Source: Actinomycetota bacterium
Lineage (GTDB): Bacteria; Actinomycetota; Actinomycetes; Nanopelagicales; Nanopelagicaceae
Assembly: GCA_009699825.1 (NCBI GenBank)
Contig: WLNM01000064.1
Span: 1-6,380, forward strand
Length of the DNA: 6,380 bases
Reading direction: 5' to 3'
Position 1 is the stretch's first letter, and each line of letters begins with the position of its first letter. Below are positions 1 through 6,327 of this stretch, piece after piece. A model generated the notes under the pieces. The model saw only the letters and a program-made list of their open reading frames with translations. It was not told where the DNA came from and ran no database searches. The position numbers and the translations under genes were made by a program.

Positions 1-3000
1 GCGCGCGTTGTTGCAAGTATGGAAGGTTCACTCACTGTTCCAACTGCAACAAGTGTGCGCGCTGTTCCTGCAAAATTAATGATTGATAATCGCATTGTTA
101 TTAATAATCACCTCAAGCGCGCTCGCGGTGGAAAAGTTTCATTCACACACTTAATTGCATTCGCAATGATCAAAGCATTGCGTCAGATGCCAGAGATGAA
201 TGCATTCTTCGGCGACATCGAAGGTAAGCCAGCAATCGGTCACCCACAACACATCAACCTTGGTATCGCAATCGATTTAGCTAAAGCAGATGGGTCGCGC
301 CAATTATTAGTTCCATCTATTAAGGGTTGTGAAGATTTAGATTTTGCACAATTCTGGACTGCCTATGAAGCAATAGTTGGAAAAGCTCGCGCAGGCACAC
401 TGACTGTTGAAGATTTTACTGGCACAACAGTTTCACTTACTAATCCAGGAACACTTGGAACCGTTCACTCTGTGCCGCGTTTAGTGCAGGGACAAGGCTT
501 AATTATTGGTGTTGGTGCACTTGATTACCCAGCAGAATTTCACGGCGCTAGTGAAGAAACACTTGCACGCATGGCTATTAGCAAAATCGTGACACTTACT
601 AGCACTTACGATCACAGAATTATTCAAGGTGCCCAATCCGGAGATTTCCTTCGCCGTATTCACGAATTATTACTTGGTGCAGAACATTTCTACGAAGAAA
701 TTTTTGCTGCAATTCGTATTCCTTACGAACCAATTCGCTGGTCACAAGACTTTGAATTCTCAAAAGATGAAGAAATCAATAAGACTGCACGTGTTCAACA
801 ATTAATTCACGCATATCGCACACGCGGTCACATCATGGCTGATACAGATCCACTTGAATATCGCCAACGCTCTCACCCAGATCTTGACGTTGTTACACAC
901 GGTTTAACTCTGTGGGATCTCGATCGTGAATTTGCAACTGGTGGTTTTGGTGGCGAGAAGTTTATGAAACTCCGCAAAATTCTTGGAATCTTGCGTGATT
1001 CATATTGCCGCACAGTTGGAATTGAATATATGTATATTCAAAGTCCTGAAGAACGTTTATGGATTCAAGAACGAGTTGAAGTTGGTGTTCAAACAACTCC
1101 GCGCGAAGAGCAATTACGAATTCTGCGTAAATTAAATAGCGCAGAAGCATTTGAAACTTTCTTGCAGACTAAGTTTGTTGGACAAAAGCGCTTCTCATTA
1201 GAAGGCGGCGAATCCGTTATTCCAATTTTGGATGCGGTTATTTCTAGTGCAGCAGAACGTGGACTAGATGAAGTGTGCATCGGAATGCCACACCGTGGAC
1301 GCTTAAATGTTCTTGCAAATATTGCGGGCAAATCGTATGGACAAATTTTCCAAGAGTTTGAGGGTCACTACAAAGAAAATGATGTGCAAGGTTCTGGCGA
1401 TGTGAAGTACCACCTAGGTACTGAAGGCATATTCACCTCCGAATCTGGCGCAACAACAAAGATTTATTTAGCAGCAAACCCATCTCACCTTGAAGCCGCG
1501 AATCCAGTGCTAGAAGGAATTGTGCGCGCTAAGCAAGATCGCCTTAATATTAAGAATGCATACTCAGTTTTACCAATTCTTCTTCACGGTGATGCAGCAT
1601 TTGCGGGCCAAGGTGTCGTTGCTGAAACTTTCCAACTTTCACAATTAGCTGGATATCGCACAGGTGGAACTGTTCATATTGTTGTTAATAATCAGGTTGG
1701 TTTTACAACTTCGCCACATGCATCTCGTACATCTCGTTATTCAACAGACATGGCCAAGATTATTCAGGCACCTGTATTCCATGTAAATGGTGATGACCCA
1801 GAAGCATGCGTACGTGTTGCTCGCTTAGCATTTGAATATCGTCAAAAGTTTAATCGAGATGTTGTCATTGACATGGTTTGCTACCGTCGACGTGGTCACA
1901 ATGAAGGTGACGAGCCATCATTTACACAACCATTGATGTACAAACTTATTGATGCAAAGCGTTCGACTCGTAACCTCTATACCGAAGCACTGATCGGTCG
2001 CGGAGATATTTCAATGGAGCAAGCAGATGAACTTGCCCGCGAGTACCAAGCACAATTAGAAGCAGTTTTTGCTGAAGTACATAACATCGAGCCAGAAGTA
2101 GATCCAAACTTTAAGGCACCGGTTGCTGCCAATCCCGAAACACTGGTTTCAAGTATCGACGAAGCAACAGCTCGCGCAATTGCTGCAACACAAGTTGCGG
2201 TTCCAGATGGATTCAATGTTCATCCAAAACTATTGCCACAATTGCAAAAGCGCGTTGAAATGCTCAATGACGGAACAATCGATTGGTCTATGGGTGAAAC
2301 ACTCGCATTCGGCTCACTTTTACTTGAAGGTCGACCAATTCGTTTAGCAGGGCAAGATTCACGCCGTGGAACATTCAGTAATCGCCACGCAGTTATCGTG
2401 GATAAAGAAAACGGTAACGAGTGGACGCCACTTCGTGCATTAATTAGTGATGAAAGCCAATTCTTTGTTATTGATTCCTTGCTCTCTGAATATGCCGCAA
2501 TGGGCTTTGAATATGGCTATTCAGTTGTCCGTGATGAAGCGCTAGTTTTGTGGGAAGCGCAATTTGGTGATTTCGCAAATGGCGCACAAACTATTGTCGA
2601 TGAATTTATCTCGTCAGCGTTGCAAAAATGGGGCGAGCGATCTTCGATAGTTCTCCTATTGCCACATGGTTATGAAGGACAAGGACCAGATCACTCATCT
2701 GCGCGTATTGAACGTTACTTAGCGCTGTGCGCTGAAGGAAATATGACTATTGCTCAACCATCAACTCCTGCATCGTATTTCCATCTTTTGAGATGGCATG
2801 CGAAGAACCCAACACGTCGACCAATGGTTGTCTTTACGCCTAAATCAATGTTGCGTTTACGTGCTGCGGCTTCGAAACTACAAGATTTTACATCAGGCCA
2901 ATTCCAGAAGTTAATTGCAGATGATTCTGTTAACAATGCAACTCGCGTAATTTTTTGTTCTGGTCGGGTTTATCACGATCTTGTTGCAGAACGTGCAGCG

Positions 3001-3306
3001 CGCAAAGAAGATACAACTGCAATCGTGCGTCTAGAACTTTTATATCCGCTACCTGCAAAAGAGATGGCTGCAGAAGCTGCTAAACATCCAAATGCAACGT
3101 TGTTATGGGTACAAGATGAACCGGCCAACCAAGGTCCATGGCCATTTGTTGCACTTCGCACAGCAGAACAATTTGGTGGAGAAGGATTTGGTGGACGAAC
3201 ATTGCGTCGCGTTTCTCGTCGCGCTACAGCAAGTCCTGCAACAGGAAATCATCACTTGCATGAGGAAGAACAAAAAGCATTATTGATGGAAGCCTTTACT
3301 CGCTAA
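1..3306 (+). CDS. kgd: Multifunctional 2-oxoglutarate decarboxylase/dehydrogenase E1 with fused E2-type acyltransferase domain (5'-truncated)
   Basis: This is the actinobacterial fused E1o enzyme of the TCA cycle, which uses thiamine diphosphate to decarboxylate 2-oxoglutarate and passes the succinyl group on. The frame is open from base 1, so the ATG at 19 is internal; 1101 codons are present, and the missing N-terminus is probably about 120-130 residues compared with mycobacterial Kgd (about 1230 aa). Domain order: an E2-type acyltransferase fold (about nt 1-700) ending in DHRIIQGA at 610-633; a helical E1 entry region from about 770 (ARVQQLIHAYRTRGH); the ThDP domain with MPHRGRLNV (1285), HGDAAFAGQG (1585), VVNNQVGFT (1681), NGDDPEA (1786) and CYRRRGHNEGDEP (1879); a transketolase pyrimidine-type domain from about 2278; and the E1o C-terminal domain with FTPKSMLR (about 2833). 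The classical E2 motif DHRxxDG reads DHRxxQG here, which I recall as normal for Kgd. The enzyme is cytosolic and expected to work with a lipoylated E2 and Lpd encoded elsewhere. The 3' end overlaps sodX by 4 bases. Confidence 0.97.
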   Translation, partial: ARVVASMEGSLTVPTATSVRAVPAKLMIDNRIVINNHLKRARGGKVSFTHLIAFAMIKALRQMPEMNAFFGDIEGKPAIGHPQHINLGIAIDLAKADGSRQLLVPSIKGCEDLDFAQFWTAYEAIVGKARAGTLTVEDFTGTTVSLTNPGTLGTVHSVPRLVQGQGLIIGVGALDYPAEFHGASEETLARMAISKIVTLTSTYDHRIIQGAQSGDFLRRIHELLLGAEHFYEEIFAAIRIPYEPIRWSQDFEFSKDEEINKTARVQQLIHAYRTRGHIMADTDPLEYRQRSHPDLDVVTHGLTLWDLDREFATGGFGGEKFMKLRKILGILRDSYCRTVGIEYMYIQSPEERLWIQERVEVGVQTTPREEQLRILRKLNSAEAFETFLQTKFVGQKRFSLEGGESVIPILDAVISSAAERGLDEVCIGMPHRGRLNVLANIAGKSYGQIFQEFEGHYKENDVQGSGDVKYHLGTEGIFTSESGATTKIYLAANPSHLEAANPVLEGIVRAKQDRLNIKNAYSVLPILLHGDAAFAGQGVVAETFQLSQLAGYRTGGTVHIVVNNQVGFTTSPHASRTSRYSTDMAKIIQAPVFHVNGDDPEACVRVARLAFEYRQKFNRDVVIDMVCYRRRGHNEGDEPSFTQPLMYKLIDAKRSTRNLYTEALIGRGDISMEQADELAREYQAQLEAVFAEVHNIEPEVDPNFKAPVAANPETLVSSIDEATARAIAATQVAVPDGFNVHPKLLPQLQKRVEMLNDGTIDWSMGETLAFGSLLLEGRPIRLAGQDSRRGTFSNRHAVIVDKENGNEWTPLRALISDESQFFVIDSLLSEYAAMGFEYGYSVVRDEALVLWEAQFGDFANGAQTIVDEFISSALQKWGERSSIVLLLPHGYEGQGPDHSSARIERYLALCAEGNMTIAQPSTPASYFHLLRWHAKNPTRRPMVVFTPKSMLRLRAAASKLQDFTSGQFQKLIADDSVNNATRVIFCSGRVYHDLVAERAARKEDTTAIVRLELLYPLPAKEMAAEAAKHPNATLLWVQDEPANQGPWPFVALRTAEQFGGEGFGGRTLRRVSRRATASPATGNHHLHEEEQKALLMEAFTR

Positions 3307-3629
3307 GCAGTTTTAATTTTAGCTTTGTGATATCTACCGATAACTTTTCCAATAATTTCTTCTCTCGGAATATCTCCCCATTGGCGTGAATCGGTACTGG
3401 CATTTTTGTTATCCCCGTAGACAGTTACGAAGGATTCATTGAGGCCAGCAATGCGTTTAATAAATAAGGAAGCCACTGCGGCTCGCGCATCAAGGGGTCG
3501 GCGAAGAACTACGAGTTGACCCAGGTGTATGCGAATGCGCGGGGAGTACCAGACCAGTAACCAGTCCCCATCGTTAAAAGTAGGGGCCATTGAGTGCCCA
3601 GAAACTCGCACTGTGCCAAATCTGCTCAC
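3303..3629 (-). CDS. sodX: Nickel-type superoxide dismutase maturation protease (signal peptidase I-like, S26 family)
   Basis: This is a small serine protease expected to remove the propeptide of the adjacent NiSOD and so expose the N-terminal His that coordinates nickel. The 108-aa protein shows the S26 Ser/Lys dyad: VSGHSMAPT near the N-terminus (Ser13 as nucleophile) and FIKRI (Lys58 as general base). It then has the family box YGDNKNASTDSRQWGDIP (71-88). No membrane anchor precedes Ser13, so the protein is probably cytosolic, in keeping with the NiSOD precursor lacking a secretion signal. The start is GTG at 3629, only 12 codons before Ser13, matching the short N-terminus of SodX proteins. 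No Shine-Dalgarno sequence is visible, but promoter-like boxes end 7 bases before the GTG, suggesting a leaderless mRNA. It is divergent from sodN, the usual pairing, which supports the assignment over a general signal peptidase. Its stop codon lies inside the last codons of kgd. Confidence 0.93.
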   Translation of the reverse strand: MSRFGTVRVSGHSMAPTFNDGDWLLVWYSPRIRIHLGQLVVLRRPLDARAAVASLFIKRIAGLNESFVTVYGDNKNASTDSRQWGDIPREEIIGKVIGRYHKAKIKTA

Positions 3630-3655
3630 GAACAGTAGTCTTGCACATAGTTGTT

Positions 3656-3669
3656 CGCGTGTTAACGCG
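3656..3669. repeat. Perfect inverted repeat CGCGT-GTTA-ACGCG, candidate operator
   Basis: Two 5-base arms (3656-3660 and 3665-3669) are exact reverse complements around a 4-base centre. The repeat covers the proposed sodX -35 box (3660-3665) and sits 15 bases before the sodN ribosome binding site. A regulator bound here could affect both divergent genes. Five-base arms can occur by chance, so an operator role is only a suggestion. Confidence 0.35.
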
Positions 3670-3683
3670 TAGATAGCGCTCTT

Positions 3684-3692
3684 GAAGGAGAG
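3684..3692 (+). promoter_or_regulatory. Strong Shine-Dalgarno of sodN
   Basis: GAAGGAGAG lies 6 bases before the ATG at 3699, with GGAG 8 bases from it. This fixes the sodN start and shows sodN has a leadered mRNA, unlike the apparent leaderless genes nearby. It fits high-level translation of an abundant enzyme. Confidence 0.85.
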
Positions 3693-3698
3693 AATCCA

Positions 3699-4091
3699 AT
3701 GAAATTATTCCAGCCAAAGACAGTTGTACTTGCACACTGCGATCTTCCTTGCGGAGTTTATGATCCAGCACAAGCAAAGATTGAAGCACTTTCAGTTAAA
3801 GCTTGCATGGAGAAATATGCAGCAAGTAGCGATGCAGACTTTAAATCTCGCTCTGTAACAATTAAGGAAGAGCGTTCAAATCTAGTTAAAGAACACCTAT
3901 GGGTTTTGTGGACTGATTACTTTAAGCCAAATCACTTTGAGGCTTATCCTCAGTTGCACACATTATTTAATGATGCAACAAAACTTGCTGGCGCAGCCGG
4001 CACAAAGGGTACAAATGACGTTGCAGTTGCGGATAAGTTGATCGTAAAGATTGATGAAATCGCAGAAATCTTCTGGGCGACTAAGAAGTAG
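3699..4091 (+). CDS. sodN: Nickel superoxide dismutase (precursor with 12-residue propeptide)
   Basis: SodN converts superoxide to hydrogen peroxide and oxygen in the cytoplasm, using a single nickel ion. The 130-aa precursor carries the nickel-hook signature HCDLPCGVYDP at residues 13-23. After removal of residues 1-12 (MKLFQPKTVVLA), the new N-terminal His13 becomes His1, with Cys14 and Cys18 as the Cys2 and Cys6 thiolate ligands and Tyr21 as Tyr9. The mature form would be 118 aa, close to the roughly 117 aa of Streptomyces NiSOD. The rest of the chain is the expected four-helix bundle that forms a hexamer in characterised family members. The propeptide is not a secretion signal. The gene has a strong RBS, lies divergent from its protease gene sodX, and ends in an 11-base tail-to-tail overlap with the thioesterase-like gene. 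A strong hairpin terminator follows about 20 bases past the stop. Confidence 0.97.
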   Translation: MKLFQPKTVVLAHCDLPCGVYDPAQAKIEALSVKACMEKYAASSDADFKSRSVTIKEERSNLVKEHLWVLWTDYFKPNHFEAYPQLHTLFNDATKLAGAAGTKGTNDVAVADKLIVKIDEIAEIFWATKK

Positions 4092-4500
4092 TACTCGACT
4101 TTATTGATTGAGCAGCGGTTCGGGCGAGGAAAGATACTCGCTCAACCGCTGTTCTTTTTATTACAGCAGATGCAACAAGTCTTTCACCTTCATAAGCCTC
4201 ACAAATAAAAGTTATTTCGCGGCCATTAATCTCAGTGCAATTCGCCGAAGTTCGTAATTCGCCACCAATTGCAATGCCACCGTGGAATTCAAGTGCGATA
4301 GATGTTTCAACAGTTGTTTCACCTGTTTCTAGGTGTTCGGCGATTGATGCAATTGCAGCACTTTGCATTGCGTTAATAATGAGTGAGTTAGCAAGAACAG
4401 GTAAATCTCCGACACCGATTGCAACCGCGGTATCTCCTGGACGAACAATCATGGATGAAAAAGCCACCGCACCTACGAGTTCTTCCGACGGAACCATCAT
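4081..4500 (-). CDS. Hotdog-fold thioesterase-like protein (FlK-like family), third gene of the sigR operon
   Basis: The 139-aa product resembles the single-domain hotdog thioesterases related to fluoroacetyl-CoA thioesterase FlK. Family-like elements, counted from the ATG at 4500, are GDLPVLANS (31-39), a hydrophobic helix around 40-53, HLETGETTVETSIALEF (56-72), a strand-rich middle and a C-terminal VERVSFLAR. Close relatives carry Glu in the helix and His in a following VxH position; here these read AMQSAA (Gln46) and EFHGG (Phe72, His73 one place along), so the active site is altered and the substrate is unknown. I chose the ATG at 4500 because AGAGG lies 10 bases upstream. A TTG at 4509 would overlap the rsrA stop and add three residues but leaves no room for an RBS; an ATG at 4497 is also possible. 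It starts 5 bases after rsrA and is surely co-transcribed. The final codons overlap sodN. Confidence 0.8.
   Translation of the reverse strand: MMVPSEELVGAVAFSSMIVRPGDTAVAIGVGDLPVLANSLIINAMQSAAIASIAEHLETGETTVETSIALEFHGGIAIGGELRTSANCTEINGREITFICEAYEGERLVASAVIKRTAVERVSFLARTAAQSIKSSTTS
4110..4160 (+). terminator. Rho-independent terminator of sodN, inside the opposite-strand coding sequence
   Basis: Bases 4110-4120 pair with 4144-4154 over 11 bp (including one G-T wobble; core CAGCGGTT with AACCGCTG). A small internal loop follows, then GCGAG (4124-4128) pairs with CTCGC (4137-4141) around an 8-base loop. The hairpin is followed directly by TTTTTATTA (4155-4163). The T-run is on the + strand side only, so the terminator serves sodN and not the minus-strand gene. 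The whole structure lies within the last 27 codons of the thioesterase-like gene. Confidence 0.85.
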
Positions 4501-4505
4501 AAGAA

Positions 4506-4907
4506 TCAAGCCTCTTCGTTAGGGAAGCGGTATTCCTCAGTGTGCTCAATATGAATTTCACGCGATTCGATTGTGCCATCTTCATTAATCTCAATGGAGA
4601 TCTCAGTCATTCTAAATTCACGGACAATATCTGGTGCGCTATTGGTTGAGGCATTGAAGAGTTGTTGATGAATTTGTTCGTGCAACTCTTGAGGTGCTCG
4701 CTCATTGCATGATCTGCGAAGTACCGATTGAATGAGGGATCGGACATTGCGTTCGTGTTCGAGTTCAGCGTTACATGCAGGACATTGCTGTAAGTGAACT
4801 TCAATTGTTGCAATTTCTGATGTATCTGAAATTTCGCCATCGACAAAGAGCAGTACTGAGTGAAGAACATCTACACAATTAGTTTCATGGATAAAACTGT
4901 TGCTCAT
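4506..4907 (-). CDS. rsrA: Redox-sensing zinc anti-sigma factor of SigR (RsrA/RshA type) with C-terminal extension
   Basis: RsrA binds and silences SigR in reduced cells and lets go when disulfide stress oxidises its cysteines and ejects zinc. The 133-aa protein has the ZAS motif HLQQCPAC (His38, Cys42, Cys45, an HX3CX2C), preceded by Cys11 in the position of the redox-active N-terminal Cys of S. coelicolor RsrA. Family features FVDGE (21-25) and a charged helix to about residue 80 are present. Only one further Cys (Cys67) is seen. From about residue 90 the protein runs on for more than 40 residues of alternating, acidic sequence (such as TEISIEINEDG and HIEHTEEYRF). S. coelicolor RsrA is about 105 aa, so this tail is longer than usual. 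The start ATG overlaps the sigR stop (ATGA), pointing to translational coupling that keeps sigma and anti-sigma in balance; a strong RBS lies within sigR. Confidence 0.93.
   Translation of the reverse strand: MSNSFIHETNCVDVLHSVLLFVDGEISDTSEIATIEVHLQQCPACNAELEHERNVRSLIQSVLRRSCNERAPQELHEQIHQQLFNASTNSAPDIVREFRMTEISIEINEDGTIESREIHIEHTEEYRFPNEEA
4511..4517 (-). promoter_or_regulatory. Ribosome binding site deciding the thioesterase-like start
   Basis: On the minus strand GAAGAGG, within the last codons of rsrA, lies 10 bases before the ATG at 4500. It is one base from the in-frame TTG at 4509, too close to serve it. This favours the ATG start. Confidence 0.5.
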
Positions 4908-5539
4908 GATGTCTCCCCCTTATCCTCTACTTTGCCAGTTTTTTTATTAGTTTTATCTGTGGAGTAGCCAAGTTCTTTTGCATACTCAGTTAATTTTTCG
5001 CGAAGTTGCTTGCGCCCACGATGCAGACGCGACATTACTGTTCCTGTTGGAACACCAACGATTTCTGAAATTTCTTTATATGCAAATCCTTCAACATCAG
5101 CTAAATAAACTGCGATACGAAACTCTTCTGGAATTTCTTGAAGTGCCCGTTTGATATCGCTATCTGGAAGACTTTCTAGCGCCTCAACTTCTGCAGACTT
5201 TCCTTGATCACTTGTATGCGATGCAGCTTTGGATAACTGCCAATCTTCGACTTCACCACCGCTTAGTTGTGGACGGCGCTGATCTTTTCTGTAGGTATTA
5301 ATAAACGTAGTTGTAAGAATGCGATAGAGCCATGCTTTTAGATTTGTGCCTGGCTCGAATTGATGAAAGGAAGTGAAAGCTTTTAGATATGTATCTTGAA
5401 CTAAGTCGCGTGCATCATCTGGATTTTTTGTGTAACGAAGTGCAGCTGCGTATAACTGATCTGTGAACACAAGAGCATCGCGCTCGAACCGATTGGTGCG
5501 ATCGGCAGCGCTCTCTTTTACTAAATCAGTGGATGACAT
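4904..5539 (-). CDS. sigR: ECF RNA polymerase sigma factor SigR/SigH (disulfide-stress sigma)
   Basis: This group of ECF sigma factors directs RNA polymerase to thiol-homeostasis genes such as thioredoxin and mycothiol functions when RsrA releases it. The 211-aa protein shows region 2 at about 19-90: RFERDALVFTDQLY, DLVQDTYLKAF, the SigR-type FHQFEPGTNLKAWLYRI and TFINTYRK. A variable acidic linker follows, then region 4 at about 124-186 with LPDSDIKRALQEIPEEFR, the helix-turn-helix AYKEISEIVGVPTGTVMSRLHRGRKQL and a Lys-rich tail. Close agreement with S. coelicolor SigR across FERDAL...DQ.YSAALR supports the symbol. The start at 5539 places about 17 residues before the conserved RFERDA block, as expected. 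No Shine-Dalgarno is visible, and a TAGCCT box lies exactly 7 bases upstream, so translation may be leaderless. I see no SigR-type promoter (GGAAT, about 18 bases, GTT) in the 48-base gap, so autoregulation is not evident here. Confidence 0.95.
   Translation of the reverse strand: MSSTDLVKESAADRTNRFERDALVFTDQLYAAALRYTKNPDDARDLVQDTYLKAFTSFHQFEPGTNLKAWLYRILTTTFINTYRKDQRRPQLSGGEVEDWQLSKAASHTSDQGKSAEVEALESLPDSDIKRALQEIPEEFRIAVYLADVEGFAYKEISEIVGVPTGTVMSRLHRGRKQLREKLTEYAKELGYSTDKTNKKTGKVEDKGETS
4913..4921 (-). promoter_or_regulatory. Ribosome binding site of rsrA within sigR
   Basis: AAGGGGGAG on the minus strand ends 5 bases before the rsrA ATG, inside the last codons of sigR. With the 4-base ATGA overlap it should allow re-initiation as well as independent entry, favouring at least equal synthesis of anti-sigma. 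Confidence 0.75.
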
Positions 5540-5576
5540 CGCCGTAAGGCTATCGCGTCGCCGTACCTACATGCAT
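5540..5576 (-). promoter_or_regulatory. Candidate promoter of sigR-rsrA-thioesterase operon (leaderless type)
   Basis: On the minus strand TAGCCT (5552-5547) is followed by 7 bases and the sigR ATG. That would start transcription at or within a base or two of the A of ATG. The -35 region (about 5570-5576) reads TGCATG or ATGCAT and does not resemble TTGACA, so the call rests on the -10 box and its spacing. Read-through from the SRAP gene 48 bases upstream is the alternative. Confidence 0.4.
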
Positions 5577-5587
5577 TGCGAAGCGCG

Positions 5588-6319
5588 CTAGAACAGGGTT
5601 TCGGGTTCACCTAATGCAATCGGCTCAATCAGACGCGGGGTGTTATTTCGAACCAGGTTCACTTGCGAAGAAACAGGGCGCGTAATTAAGCCATCATCTG
5701 GCTGCTCGTTAACCATGAGTGAACGCAAAACTTCAACATCGTGTTGAGCTGGATCAAGCCATGCATCCCAACGATCTAAGGACATCATTACTGGCATGCG
5801 ACTATGAATAGTTGCTAATTCACCAACGGCTTCTCGAGTAATAATTGCAGCACTTTGAATTACTTCACCTTCCATGCTTTTCCATATTGACCAAATTCCA
5901 GCAATTGGTAGCGAACGAGTTTTAGCAGATGTTATGTAAAAAGGTTGTTTAGGAGAATATCTTCCGAGTGCCGTTGCCCATTCGTAATATCCGTCTGCAG
6001 GAATTAGACATCTCTGAGTTCTAAACGCATTTCTAAATGTTGGTTTTTCATGAATAGATTCTGAACGTGCATTTATCGCGTGAGATTGCGAAGCCCGTGC
6101 ATCCATTTCACTCTGGTGCCAATGCGCCATGATTCCCCAGGATGCGATGGATAATTCTTTCTGATCTGCAATCATTTGAGACGCACGAACTATGTAAATG
6201 GGATTTGTCGGTGCGATATTCCAACTTGCAGGCAACTCTTCGGCAGGGGTCTGCACACCGATGCCAAACTCTTCTGCCAGTTCGGAGGTGTTCAGCGATT
6301 GCGCATAACGGCCACACAT
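5588..6319 (-). CDS. SOS response-associated peptidase (SRAP) domain protein, YedK/HMCES family abasic-site shield
   Basis: SRAP proteins bind abasic sites in single-stranded DNA and form a stable thiazolidine cross-link through the N-terminal cysteine, preventing strand breakage and error-prone bypass. The 243-aa protein starts MCGRY, so Met removal exposes catalytic Cys2. Other active-site residues are seen in their usual boxes: Asn83 in HAINARSES, Glu113 in CLIPADGYYEWA and His172 in TIHSRMPVMM. WNIAPT (33-38) and W61-G62 in SIASWGIMAHW are further family marks. Length matches the single-domain family (about 220-250 aa). The start is certain because Cys2 must follow the initiator Met. Upstream CTGACA-18-TAACCT boxes with 8 bases to the ATG suggest a leaderless transcript, with no RBS. 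It lies 48 bases upstream of sigR on the same strand and diverges from the gene at the right edge. No SOS (LexA) box is visible in the upstream 60 bases. Confidence 0.95.
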   Translation of the reverse strand: MCGRYAQSLNTSELAEEFGIGVQTPAEELPASWNIAPTNPIYIVRASQMIADQKELSIASWGIMAHWHQSEMDARASQSHAINARSESIHEKPTFRNAFRTQRCLIPADGYYEWATALGRYSPKQPFYITSAKTRSLPIAGIWSIWKSMEGEVIQSAAIITREAVGELATIHSRMPVMMSLDRWDAWLDPAQHDVEVLRSLMVNEQPDDGLITRPVSSQVNLVRNNTPRLIEPIALGEPETLF

Positions 6320-6327
6320 AGAGATAC

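Larger units (their letters stand above)
3630..3698. promoter_or_regulatory. Shared sodX-sodN divergent promoter region
   Basis: These 69 bases must hold both promoters. For sodX (minus strand) I see TTAACA (3665-3660), a 17-base spacer, AAGACT (3642-3637) and 7 bases to the GTG. The boxes match TTGACA in 5 of 6 positions and fit the TAnnnT pattern except at the first base. This geometry puts transcription start at the start codon. For sodN no equally good pair stands out: TAGTCT (3636-3641) and TAGATA (3670-3675) are possible -10 boxes, but both lack a good -35. The inverted repeat at 3656-3669 lies between them. I do not see the Nur-box pattern (TGCAA-N5-TTGCA, as I recall it) used for nickel control in Streptomyces. 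Confidence 0.6.

Noticed and set aside
19..21. ATG at 19 as the kgd start
   Set aside because: The frame is open to base 1 and the residues before it continue the Kgd family sequence; the true start lies left of the window.
610..633. DHRIIQGA in place of the E2 motif DHRxxDG, considered as a disabling mutation
   Set aside because: Mycobacterial Kgd proteins, as I recall them, have the same QG, so this is normal for the family.
1089..1331. 80-aa minus-strand frame within kgd, and similar short frames at 962-1150, 1977-2216, 2123-2347, 2754-2936, 2973-3161 and 3092-3286
   Set aside because: All are shadows of the long, strongly conserved kgd coding sequence, without RBS or recognisable content.
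3262..3300. Possible sodX terminator within the 3' end of kgd (minus-strand GGC...GCTTTTTG)
   Set aside because: The stem is about 6 bp with a wobble and a loop of about 13 bases; too weak to call.
3574..3789. 71-aa minus-strand frame spanning the sodX-sodN gap
   Set aside because: It overlaps the start of sodX, the divergent promoter region and the nickel-hook codons of sodN on the other strand; no RBS or domain.
4063..4075. CAGAA-ATC-TTCTG hairpin at the end of sodN, considered as terminator for the minus-strand operon
   Set aside because: The stem is only 5 bp with a 3-base loop, and no T-run follows on the minus strand.
4235..4522. 95-aa open frame on the + strand opposite the thioesterase-like gene
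   Set aside because: It is antisense to a gene with clear family features and RBS, has no RBS of its own and shows no recognisable domain.
4388..4907. Minus-strand frames at 4388-4594 (68 aa) and 4607-4870 (87 aa)
   Set aside because: They overlap rsrA in another frame; rsrA has the HX3CX2C motif, an RBS and ATGA coupling with sigR.
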